Shown here piece after piece: positions 42,647 through 50,268 of a stretch of 64,000 bases of DNA. This DNA is from Haloarcula rubra. GTDB lineage: Archaea > Halobacteriota > Halobacteria > Halobacteriales > Haloarculaceae. The translations under genes and the position numbers were made by a program. Positions within the stretch are counted from its first letter, which is position 1. Each line of letters starts with the position of its first letter. Location: positions 124,001 to 188,000 of the forward strand of contig NZ_RKLR01000006.1 of assembly GCF_019599465.1 (NCBI RefSeq), given 5' to 3'. The notes beneath the pieces were generated by a model, which ran no database searches, was not told where the DNA came from, and worked only from the letters and a program-made list of their open reading frames with translations.

Positions 42647-42706
42647 ACCACAATATCCCAACGGCTATCGGGAATCCTCGCGCTTCAGCGCGGGGAGGAT
42701 GTCAAG
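42647..42706 (+). ncRNA. Possible right-end guide RNA (reRNA/omega RNA) segment
   Basis: The segment from the tnpB stop to the IS end contains the strong hairpin at 42675-42699. In IS605-family elements the guide RNA spans the tnpB 3' end and this region, with the guide lying just past the IS end (here from 42707). This is position-based inference. Confidence 0.4.
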
Positions 42707-43581
42707 CAGTGGTCCTCCTCGTCCTCGAAGCCCGCCAGTTCGTCGATCAGTATGGGCTCGTTAGCGTAGCCGCGACGCACGTCGATTGGCTCGGAGAGTT
42801 CGAATCGACGCCAGACCTCACCGTGCAGGGGCTGTACGAAGCGTACCAGTCCGGGCAGTTGTCACCGCTCGTCGAGTTCCTCGGCGACCACGCAGCCCTC
42901 TTGACGTCCGTGGTCTCGAACTTTTTCCTCAACCTGTTCGTTACCGTCATCGTCACCTACTACCTCCTGCTCGACGGCCAGCGTATCCGTGAGTGGCTCT
43001 TGCGGTTCGACGACGGTGCCATCATCCGCGAGTACCTCGAAGCCGTCGACGAGGAACTCGAAGCGGTCCTGTTCGGAAACCTCCTGAACGTCCTCGCGAT
43101 ATCGCTTATCGCTATCGCCGCCTTCTCCGGGTACAACGCGCTGGTTCCGGAATCCGCCGAAGTGCCGTACCCAGCGCTTGCTGGTGCCCTGACCGGAATC
43201 GCGAGTCTTATACCGGTCGTCGGGATGAAAATCGTCTATCTGCCGCTGACGGCCATCACGGCACTGCCGGTGTTCCTCGGTGGCGACTCCTCGGTACTGA
43301 TATACGTACTGACCTTCCTCGGCGTCGCTGTGATCATCGTCGACACCATCCCCGACCTGCTGTTGCGACCGTTGCTCAGTGGCGAGAACACCCACGTGGG
43401 CCTGCTGATGCTGGCGTACACGCTCGGGCCCGTCGTCCTCGGTTTCTACGGGCTCTTCTTCGCCCCGATACTGCTCGTCGTCGGACTGACTTTCGCCAAC
43501 ACGGCGCTACCTCGCCTCCTCGGGGCCGACGAACCCGACGGACTCCACGCTGACAAGTTGCGACTCGACGATTTCAGCTGA
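42707..43581 (+). pseudogene. AI-2E-family permease, 5' end removed by the IS
   Basis: About 291 codons of an AI-2E/PerM-type transporter (VVLLVLEARQFVDQ ... SNFFLNLFVTVIVTYYLLLDG ... SLIPVVGMKIVYLPLTAI ... VLGFYGLFFAPILLVVGLTF). A complete member has about 340-350 residues, so the first one or two helices are missing. The open frame continues upstream into the IS (an ATG at 42613 would give a 322-residue hybrid). The missing 5' part is not found on the other side of the IS. A hybrid protein may still be made, but function is doubtful. Confidence 0.8.
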
Positions 43582-43618
43582 TGACTTCCTCCGCACCGTG
43601 ACCGACGCGGTAGTTAGG

Positions 43619-43915
43619 TCAGAGCGAGACGTCCTCGCTTCGGACGTCTTTCACCCCAGACTCGATGCCCGCCCTGTCGTCGTAGTACTTCCGCCCGATG
43701 AAGCCGTCTTCGAGGTTCCCCATCAGCGACGTGTAGAGTTCGTCCGGCGAGTGATACGAGGTCTCGTCGGTGCGATTCAGGACGTCGCGGAGCGTAACCA
43801 CGTCGCCTTCGGGCGTCGACAACTCCACGTCACCCAACTGCGTCACCACGGTCTCTCTATCGGCAGGAAAGTCGAAGGCTTGCTCGAACAGTTGTAACGT
43901 TTCGGAGTAGCGCAT
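43619..43915 (-). CDS. DUF5789-family protein
   Basis: 98 residues with a clear family pattern: FDFPADRETVVTQLGDVEL, then VLNRTDETSYHSPDELYTSL and FIGRKYYDDR. Small soluble haloarchaeal protein, function unknown. It is the end gene of a minus-strand pair; an inverted repeat lies immediately upstream. Confidence 0.85.
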   Translation of the reverse strand: MRYSETLQLFEQAFDFPADRETVVTQLGDVELSTPEGDVVTLRDVLNRTDETSYHSPDELYTSLMGNLEDGFIGRKYYDDRAGIESGVKDVRSEDVSL

Positions 43916-43933
43916 CGGTGCCGGTCAATCGAG

Positions 43934-43957
43934 TTCATAATCAAAAAAGATTATGAA
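43934..43957. terminator. 9-bp inverted repeat with A6 loop
   Basis: TTCATAATC, AAAAAA, GATTATGAA: perfect arms with a six-base loop. It lies between the ADH stop (44020) and the DUF5789 start (43915), both on the minus strand. It could end the ADH transcript or be an operator overlapping the DUF5789 promoter. Confidence 0.4.
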
Positions 43958-44019
43958 TTTCAATCTTCAAGGGTGGCACTACACGAGACGACGGTAGCGA
44001 TTCCGCGGCCGAAGCAATC

Positions 44020-45081
44020 TCAGAACTCGTCGATGACGGGGATACCGACCGTCTCGAACTCCGTCATGGACGCCAGCTTCTCGCCGGTCTCCTCTATCGA
44101 CACTGTCTCGGAGACCATCGCCGCTGGGTCGATTTTGCCGTGTCTAATAAGCCGGAATATCTCGTCGTACCGAGGCCGCGGCATTCCGATGGTCCCGACG
44201 AACTGGAGTTCCTTCGCGACCATCAGGTCGGTCGGCAACGAAACCTCACCGCCTTCCTCGCTCGAGGTCAGGCCGATTTGGAGGTGTTGGCCGCGCTTGC
44301 GCAGGCAGTGGACCGAGTTCTGACAGGTCTCGGCGATACCGAGTGCGTCGACGGAGACATCGGCACCGCCGTCCGTAATCGCACGTATCTCCTCGGGGAC
44401 GTCCGCTACCTCGCTGGCGTTCACCGTCTCGACGGCACCCAACTCGGCGGCGACGGCGAGTTTCTCGTCGAACAGGTCGACTGCGACGACGGCCGCACCC
44501 AGCGCATCGGCGATGTGGACCGCCGACAGGCCGACACCGCCACAGCCGTGGACAGCGACCCAATCACCCGCAGTCAGCTCCGCTCGATGGACCAAAGCGT
44601 GGAACGAGGTCATGAACCGACAGCCGAGCCCGGCCATCGCTACCGAAGAGACACTCTCGGGTAGTGGGACCACGTTGAAATCGGCCCACGGGACGTGGAA
44701 CTGCTCGGCGAATGCACCCGGTGATTCGGGGGTCAGCCCGAGCGGAATGCGGTTATCACAGAGGTTCGAGTGACCGTTGCGACACGATGGACACGTCCCG
44801 TCACCGAGGTTGAACGGGACCGTGACACGGTCCCCTTCACGGACCTGCTCGACCGCCTCGCCGACGTCGACGACCACGCCCGCAGGTTCGTGTCCCAGTA
44901 CGTGCCCCTCTGCCAGGCCCCTTGACTCCCAAAGCGGGTCACCTTGCCACGCGTGCCAATCACTCCGGCAGATGCCACACACGTCGGTCTCGACGACCAC
45001 TCCTTCGGGGTCTGGCTCTGGGGCGTCGATGTCTCTGACCTCCAACGGACGCTTGTGCCCGGTGAACACTGCTGCGCGCAT
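44020..45081 (-). CDS. Zinc-dependent alcohol dehydrogenase (MDR family)
   Basis: 353 residues. Catalytic zinc ligands are Cys38 in VCGICRSDWH and His64-Glu65 in LGHEPAGVV. The structural zinc loop reads GTCPSCRNGHSNLC: three Cys (97, 100, 108), with Asp94 at the usual position of the first Cys. The cofactor loop is GCGGVGLSAV with an acidic residue after the strand (VVAVDLF), suggesting NAD. Substrate is unknown. ATG 45081 was chosen because the family begins MRAAVF; a longer in-frame start has no support. Divergent from or next to a small zinc-finger gene on the same strand. Confidence 0.92.
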   Translation of the reverse strand: MRAAVFTGHKRPLEVRDIDAPEPDPEGVVVETDVCGICRSDWHAWQGDPLWESRGLAEGHVLGHEPAGVVVDVGEAVEQVREGDRVTVPFNLGDGTCPSCRNGHSNLCDNRIPLGLTPESPGAFAEQFHVPWADFNVVPLPESVSSVAMAGLGCRFMTSFHALVHRAELTAGDWVAVHGCGGVGLSAVHIADALGAAVVAVDLFDEKLAVAAELGAVETVNASEVADVPEEIRAITDGGADVSVDALGIAETCQNSVHCLRKRGQHLQIGLTSSEEGGEVSLPTDLMVAKELQFVGTIGMPRPRYDEIFRLIRHGKIDPAAMVSETVSIEETGEKLASMTEFETVGIPVIDEF

Positions 45082-45199
45082 CTTACCGTACCAATAGTTG
45101 ACACACAGCATAACGGTGTGGGTGGACGAGGTGGGTCCCAGAGGTCCACAGCCAGCCCTACTTCTGTGAGCGACACAGCCACGACCGAGACTAGGGGCC

Positions 45200-45349
45200 T
45201 CAGACGACGGCCGAAACCCACTCGGCCGTGACGAACTTGTGCCGACAACCCTCACAGAGTTCCATCTCCATGACTTCGCCCGTCGCGAGGTGGACGTGAT
45301 ACCGCTGTGTCGGCAGGTCCTCGTCGCAGTTCGCGCAGTGCACGGGCAT
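45200..45349 (-). CDS. Small zinc-finger protein (two CxxC pairs, 49 aa)
   Basis: 49 residues: MPVHCANCDEDLPTQR, then HVHLATGEVMEMELCEGCRH and a short tail. Two CxxC/CxxxC pairs form a one-domain zinc finger of the kind that is common and often overlooked in haloarchaea. A TATA-like ATAAAT (minus strand, 45381-45386) about 32 bases upstream supports the start. Function is unknown. Confidence 0.7.
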   Translation of the reverse strand: MPVHCANCDEDLPTQRYHVHLATGEVMEMELCEGCRHKFVTAEWVSAVV

Positions 45350-45716
45350 ACCTGACAGTACAGCGACGAGCGTGTTAGCTATTTATGCGTTAACACCTTT
45401 CGCGGGCTACCGACGGTGTGACCGTTCCGAATAGGTCACACGGCCACGATACGGCTGTTCTCACCTTTCGAGTATTGTCACCGAAACGGCGTGAACAGGC
45501 CTGAGAGGCCCAGAGACGGAGTACCGGTTTCATCATTGTCGGTACTTTTCGACGTCTCGTGCCGGTCGCGTAAGCGACGCTTTGTCTCGGTGACGTGCTC
45601 ACGGTCGGTCGACCGTCTCCCGGCGACGAACACACTATCCGGCACACTGGGCCGGCACTCGGCAGTGTGAGGTGACACACCCACGTAGACACTATTATTG
45701 TAGTGGACTTTTGACG
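45350..45716. other. Intergenic region, 367 bp
   Basis: Divergent promoter region between the zinc-finger gene and the HalOD1-like gene. It has a TATA-like element for each side (about 45381-45386 minus, and CTATTATTG at about 45691-45699 plus). No gene or repeat is seen between them. Confidence 0.4.
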
Positions 45717-45992
45717 ATGGAGACAGTACTTCGTACTATGACAACCACGTCGGTCGGGGACGTGTTGGCAGCCATCGCGAAGGCAGAGGACGTTGAGCCA
45801 GACGACCTAGAACTGGTCCTCGAAAACTACGTCGCCTGTGATGCGATTTCGACACTGACGAAGCACGGGGACGGCGACTGGCAACTCTCATTCGAGGTGC
45901 CCGACCACGAAGTAACGCTCACCAGCGATGGGGACATCACCGTCGACGGGACCGTCGAACATCACTGGACCGACGACTCGACACGGTTTTGA
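45717..45992 (+). CDS. HalOD1-domain protein
   Basis: 91 residues. The motif order TTSVGDVLAAIAKAEDVEPD, LENYVACDAISTLTKHG, then QLSFEVPDHEVTLTSDGDIT follows the HalOD1 pattern. Stand-alone, soluble. ATG 45717 was chosen by TATA spacing; ATG 45738 is an in-frame alternative. Function is unknown. Confidence 0.75.
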   Translation: METVLRTMTTTSVGDVLAAIAKAEDVEPDDLELVLENYVACDAISTLTKHGDGDWQLSFEVPDHEVTLTSDGDITVDGTVEHHWTDDSTRF

Positions 45993-46175
45993 GAATCAGA
46001 GGCGCCTTGGATGGCTTTTTCTTCGTCCAGTAGGTGTCGCCTGAACAGCTAACGGCGCGTTTAGTGGTGGTATCACAGCCCGTACTATTGTAGCCGGGTA
46101 CCGGCCAATGCGCATGGTCGCGCCGCAGCTGCGGGTCGGCCGACGACATCCAGACGGCAGGCAGGTGACCCGCGC

Positions 46176-48956
46176 GTGAATAGAGTTCGGGTTTTCGGAC
46201 TGCTCGTAGTCTGTCTCACGGTACTCATACCGATGGTGACTGGGCCGGCCCTCACCGTCTCGGACGCGACGGACGAGACAGAGACTCGCGAATCCCGAAC
46301 GACCGAGACACCCCGACCAGCGACTATCGACCCGTCACTTCGGAACAGCTCTGGCGTCGCCGATATCTGGGTTCGCATCGCAGACGACGGGGCCTCAGCG
46401 AGCGACAGCGCTTCGGCCCTCACGAAACTGAGACGGGAGCGCAATCGCACCCAGGGCCCACTCCTCGCCTACGTCCGCCGCCACGACGGGATGGCGGTGG
46501 AGAACCGCTTTTGGGTAGTGAACAGTGTCATCCTTCGAGTCGACCTCGCTCGCGTCGACCTCACCAGCCTAGCCGGGGTAGACGGCGTCGTCGAACTCAC
46601 TCGTCGGCGACCGGCATCGAACGAGGCAGCGTCGCAGTCGGGGGCCGTCACCGATAGCGATGTGGCGTCCTCGTGGGCGGCGCAGTCCAACGACACCTCG
46701 GGTACGGCGTGGCAGGTTGCGGCGACGAACGCCACGCGGGTTTGGTCGGCCTACGACACTCGTGGAAGCGGGACCCGCGTCGCGGTTCTCGACAGCGGCG
46801 TCGACCCCAGACACCCCACTATCGAAGTGTTCACGACGAACGCGAACGACCCGACGTATCCCGGAGGCTGGGCCGAGTTCGACGCGGATGGCAACCGCGT
46901 CACGGGCTCCGAGCCACATCTCGCAGCGGCACACGGACAGGCCACCAGCGGCCTCGTCGCCGCTGGGAACGCGACGGGGTACGACGGGATGGGCGTCGCT
47001 CCGGAGACGCAGTTGCTCCACGCCCTCGTCGCGGAGCGGGCGTCGGTCATCGCGGGCATCGAGTGGGCGCTGGCGAACGACGCGGACGTAATTAGTATCA
47101 GCCGCGTGGTCGACAGCCGAACGACACGCTACGCCCCACTCGTGCGGGCTATCTGGCGCGCCGAGCAGATGGGGACCGTCGTCGTCGCGGCTGCTGGCAA
47201 CGACGGACCAGGCTACGTCCGAGCGCCGGCGAGCATCTACGAGACGGTCAGTGTGGGAGCGACCGACAGATCGGGTGCCGTCCTGGAGGAGTCGTCCTCG
47301 AATCATCGTGCGCTGTTCACCGGGCCGTACAATCGCGACCGGAGACGGACGGTCCGCTATCCTCGCGAGTGGCCGCTTGCATACTCGAAGCCGGACGTAG
47401 TCGCTCCGGGACAGGACCTCGTCGTGCCACAGGGGAACGAGTCCGTGGGGTCATTCGGCGGGACGAGCGGTGCCGCACCACTCGCTGCCGGGACGCTCGC
47501 ACTGATGGAGAGTGCAGCCGGTCGGGAAGTTCACCCCGGTGTCCTGAAGACGGCACTCCGTTGCTCTGCTAGGGAGCCAGCGAACACGGCATCGACAGAG
47601 CCAGTTCGGTACGGCGGGGGGCACATCGACGCACACGCCGCGACCGAGCGGGTGGTCGACGGACAGGGGGTTCGGGGGCAGATAGTGGCCGCGGACGGAA
47701 CGCGAATCGCTCCGGCGACTGTCTCGGTCAGTGACTGCTCGTACTTCACCTCACACGGTGGCTCGTACGGTCTCTCGACCGGGGCCGGACGACAGACGCT
47801 GACCGTCGACGCACCGGGGTACCGCCCGAAGACCGTCGCTATCGACGTACCGGCGGGTCATTACGTGAACCGGACGATACGACTCGACCGGACGGGCGTC
47901 GTCGAGCGCTGGAACGACACCTATCCGACCGACGTCACCGCCGACGACGTTGGTGCGACCCGGGCGACCGTCGCTGGACTGGAATCGGTTCGCGTCGACG
48001 TCGGAGCGAACAACACGGTCCCGCCGTCGACGGTCACCGTCGAAATCGTGTCCGACGGTGAACCGGTCGGCGAGTTGTACGGCCACTCTGAGCTTCCGTT
48101 CGGCGAGCCGTACCAGTTGCGAGCGCCACAGACAGGATACGTCCTCCTACGGACGCGAATCGACGGCGCCTACGAGGGGCGTCTCGAACTCGACGTCACA
48201 CTCCGAGGTCAGGAGTCCGTCGCGACACGCCACATCATCGCCCGATTCTCGACACCAACCACGCCGACTGCGACGGCTACTGAGACACCGACAGCGTCAC
48301 CAACGCCGTCGCAGTCGGCGACGTCCACGCCCGCTCCGAGTCCGACGGCTACAGAGTCGTCGTCATCTCAGGCCAGCCACACTCCGACTCCGACACGTAC
48401 GCCGACGGCCACGCCGACCCCTACACCCGAGCCAACGCCAACCGGGACGCCGACAGCACAGACCCCTACGCCAAAGCCGACGGCTACTGGCACGCCGACA
48501 TCGACGGACGAACCGACCACGACGCCGACGACGACACGGACTCGAACTCCGACTCCGATACCTGCTCCGGAGCCTGTGCCGGAACCTGTTGGCCAGCGAG
48601 CGCCTGAGTCGAACTCGGAACCGTCAGTACAGCGTGCTACGGCGACGGGGACCCCGACACGAACGGCCCGCACGACACAGACAGCGTCCCCGCCACGAAC
48701 GGCCCGCACGACCCAGACAGCGACCGAACGGCCCGAACCGCCAACCACCCAGTCGCCGACCAGAACCACGGTCGCACCGCTCTCACCGAGTGGAGCCTCG
48801 GAACGAACGGGTCAGTCGGCAAGGACTGGAGCGACAGACCGGTCGACGCCCGCCAGCTCGTCGACAGACGGTAGTGGACCGGCCTTCACTGTGCCGCTCA
48901 CCGTGTTCGCACTGGTCGCTACCGTACTGCTCGCAGCGCGCCGGCAGTCTCGTTGA
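46176..48956 (+). CDS. Cell-surface S8 (subtilisin-like) protease with Thr/Pro-rich stalk
   Basis: 926 residues. Signal peptide at 1-30 (VFGLLVVCLTVLIPMVTGPA), a pro-region, then the catalytic domain with Asp206 (VAVLDSGVD), His253 (AAHGQATSG), the oxyanion Asn in AAAGNDG, and Ser431 (GGTSGAAPLA). A beta-rich domain with a carboxypeptidase-regulatory-like repeat follows (GQIVAADGTRIAPATVSVSD). From about residue 690 to 890 comes a low-complexity Thr/Pro/Ser stalk, likely glycosylated, and a C-terminal membrane anchor (VPLTVFALVATVLLAARR). Start GTG 46176. Confidence 0.92.
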   Translation: MNRVRVFGLLVVCLTVLIPMVTGPALTVSDATDETETRESRTTETPRPATIDPSLRNSSGVADIWVRIADDGASASDSASALTKLRRERNRTQGPLLAYVRRHDGMAVENRFWVVNSVILRVDLARVDLTSLAGVDGVVELTRRRPASNEAASQSGAVTDSDVASSWAAQSNDTSGTAWQVAATNATRVWSAYDTRGSGTRVAVLDSGVDPRHPTIEVFTTNANDPTYPGGWAEFDADGNRVTGSEPHLAAAHGQATSGLVAAGNATGYDGMGVAPETQLLHALVAERASVIAGIEWALANDADVISISRVVDSRTTRYAPLVRAIWRAEQMGTVVVAAAGNDGPGYVRAPASIYETVSVGATDRSGAVLEESSSNHRALFTGPYNRDRRRTVRYPREWPLAYSKPDVVAPGQDLVVPQGNESVGSFGGTSGAAPLAAGTLALMESAAGREVHPGVLKTALRCSAREPANTASTEPVRYGGGHIDAHAATERVVDGQGVRGQIVAADGTRIAPATVSVSDCSYFTSHGGSYGLSTGAGRQTLTVDAPGYRPKTVAIDVPAGHYVNRTIRLDRTGVVERWNDTYPTDVTADDVGATRATVAGLESVRVDVGANNTVPPSTVTVEIVSDGEPVGELYGHSELPFGEPYQLRAPQTGYVLLRTRIDGAYEGRLELDVTLRGQESVATRHIIARFSTPTTPTATATETPTASPTPSQSATSTPAPSPTATESSSSQASHTPTPTRTPTATPTPTPEPTPTGTPTAQTPTPKPTATGTPTSTDEPTTTPTTTRTRTPTPIPAPEPVPEPVGQRAPESNSEPSVQRATATGTPTRTARTTQTASPPRTARTTQTATERPEPPTTQSPTRTTVAPLSPSGASERTGQSARTGATDRSTPASSSTDGSGPAFTVPLTVFALVATVLLAARRQSR
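48250..48800 (+). repeat. Low-complexity Thr/Pro/Ser coding repeat
   Basis: Degenerate tandem codons for Thr-Pro pairs with short ATPTPTP-like units inside the S8 protease stalk. A typical O-glycosylation-rich spacer of haloarchaeal surface proteins. The strong skew of CG-rich triplets also creates spurious open frames on the other strand. Confidence 0.7.
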
Positions 48957-49026
48957 ACCGGACGGAAGGCCGACGATCGTCGAATTCACAGACCGAAGCA
49001 GAGCGACATCTGAAACGGGTACGGCC

Positions 49027-49449
49027 TCACGCGTCGGTGAGGCCAACCTGTTCGAACAGCGATTGCGTGTCGTAGTAGATCTGGTGTTCCTGCACGGTTC
49101 CGTCCGCTATCTCGACTGTATCCATGCCTTCGAGTTCGACGCTGTTCCCGGTCGGTGGTATCTCGGCGAACTCGCCCTCGTGGGTGCCCGTCATCGTCCA
49201 CTTGGCCATGACCTTTCCGCCGCTCGTGGCCATGTCCTCTATCTCCACGTGGAAGTCGGGGAATCCCTCGCGTAGCTCCCGGAGGTACGTCTCGAAGGAG
49301 TCTCGGCCACGGACAGTTTCAGGATAGCTCGGATCCTGGAGCACGAACGAGTCGGCGACGAGCGCCGGAATCTCCGCGTAGTTGCCCTCGTTCCACAGGC
49401 TCTCGTAGTCGCGAATCACGTTCTCGACTTCTGCTGTTACCTCTGGCAT
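49027..49449 (-). CDS. SnoaL-like / ester-cyclase-type protein
   Basis: 140 residues of the NTF2-like fold: VIRDYESLWNEGNYAEIPAL, SFVLQDPSYPETVRGRDS, LREGFPDFHVEIEDMATSGG, WTMTGTHEGEFAEIPPTG. The family includes polyketide cyclases and many unknowns. Catalytic acid and base positions cannot be assigned by eye. It lies downstream of a GYD protein on the same strand. Confidence 0.85.
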   Translation of the reverse strand: MPEVTAEVENVIRDYESLWNEGNYAEIPALVADSFVLQDPSYPETVRGRDSFETYLRELREGFPDFHVEIEDMATSGGKVMAKWTMTGTHEGEFAEIPPTGNSVELEGMDTVEIADGTVQEHQIYYDTQSLFEQVGLTDA

Positions 49450-49615
49450 TGTCTTTCCCCGTGGACGTTCACCCGTCCACGACCAACGTCTCTCGACAGT
49501 GCAGAACGTCCGTCTCTAACGTCGGTAGCCACCGTGTTAGGTATTCACAGGGTATCGAAATCTCGAGCCGGGTAAGGGTCGGTAGACTGGATAGACGGGG
49601 ACCGAACCGTGGGAT

Positions 49616-49909
49616 TCAGGGCAGGTTCGCCAGAAGGTCGCGGTAGTCGTCTTCCGGCCAGGCCTTCATCGTCTCTGAACTGACCGCACCGGACTGCCCG
49701 ATTCGGAGGAGCGCCTTGGCCGCGGCGTCGTCGTCCGGGAACTCCGCGACGGTGACGATGTCGTGTGCTCCCATCGTGAGGTAGAACGCCTGGAGTTCGC
49801 CCCCTACGGAGTCGATGAGTTCGATGGCGCTGTCGAGGCGCTCCGGGCTATCCTCGATGTTCTCGATGCCGTGCTGGGTGTAATCCCAGAGTGTGATGTA
49901 CGTTGGCAT
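49616..49909 (-). CDS. GYD-domain protein
   Basis: 97 residues. MPTYITLWDYTQHGIENIED, then FYLTMGAHDIVTVAEFPDDD, which is the GYD/ferredoxin-like pattern. It is paralogous to the one at 26470-26769 (both begin MPTY). ATG 49909 was chosen by family start. The stop lies about 170 bases from the SnoaL-like gene on the same strand. Confidence 0.85.
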   Translation of the reverse strand: MPTYITLWDYTQHGIENIEDSPERLDSAIELIDSVGGELQAFYLTMGAHDIVTVAEFPDDDAAAKALLRIGQSGAVSSETMKAWPEDDYRDLLANLP

Positions 49910-50268
49910 AGGATTCGCGTCCTTCCGACGCCGCCGACGACACCGACTGCACGACACAGAACGCCATTGTACGTTGGACTCCAACCACGTCAACAGTAGC
50001 CACATAGGGAACCGAGATGACGGTAAGAGCGGCGTACCGATACGTCGACTTCAGCGAACAATATCGCCTCTGCAAACACCGAGGGCGGCATGTTCGAGTG
50101 GTCGACTCAGGAGTGGACCTACAGGCGCCGGAGTCAGTCACGGCGAACAGGCGGTCACCGACCCGTGTCAGAGCTCCCCTCCTGTTATTAAGCCGGCGCG
50201 TTCAGCGAACCCCACCATCGGGACCATCGACCGCCCGTAAAATCTCTCTGACCGTGGGGACCAGGCAC
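49910..50268. other. Intergenic region, 359 bp
   Basis: Between the GYD gene and the alpha-glucosidase gene, both on the minus strand. No convincing gene, repeat or promoter was recognised. Confidence 0.35.

Larger units (their letters stand above)
41230..42706 (+). mobile_element. IS1341-type (IS605-family, tnpB-only) insertion sequence
   Basis: Left side: hairpin CCCCGCC / GGCGGGG (41244-41250 and 41257-41263). Right side: hairpin TCCTCGCGC-TTCA-GCGCGGGGAGGA (42675-42699) ending in GATGTCAAG at 42706. The element carries tnpB but no tnpA, so it cannot move without a partner transposase. It joins two unrelated truncated genes, so it probably took part in a deletion or recombination. Exact borders depend on an alignment with relatives. 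Confidence 0.75.

Noticed and set aside
48368-48769. Long minus-strand frame opposite the protease stalk
   Set aside because: It is a low-complexity Val/Gly mirror of Thr/Pro codons, with no promoter and no family.
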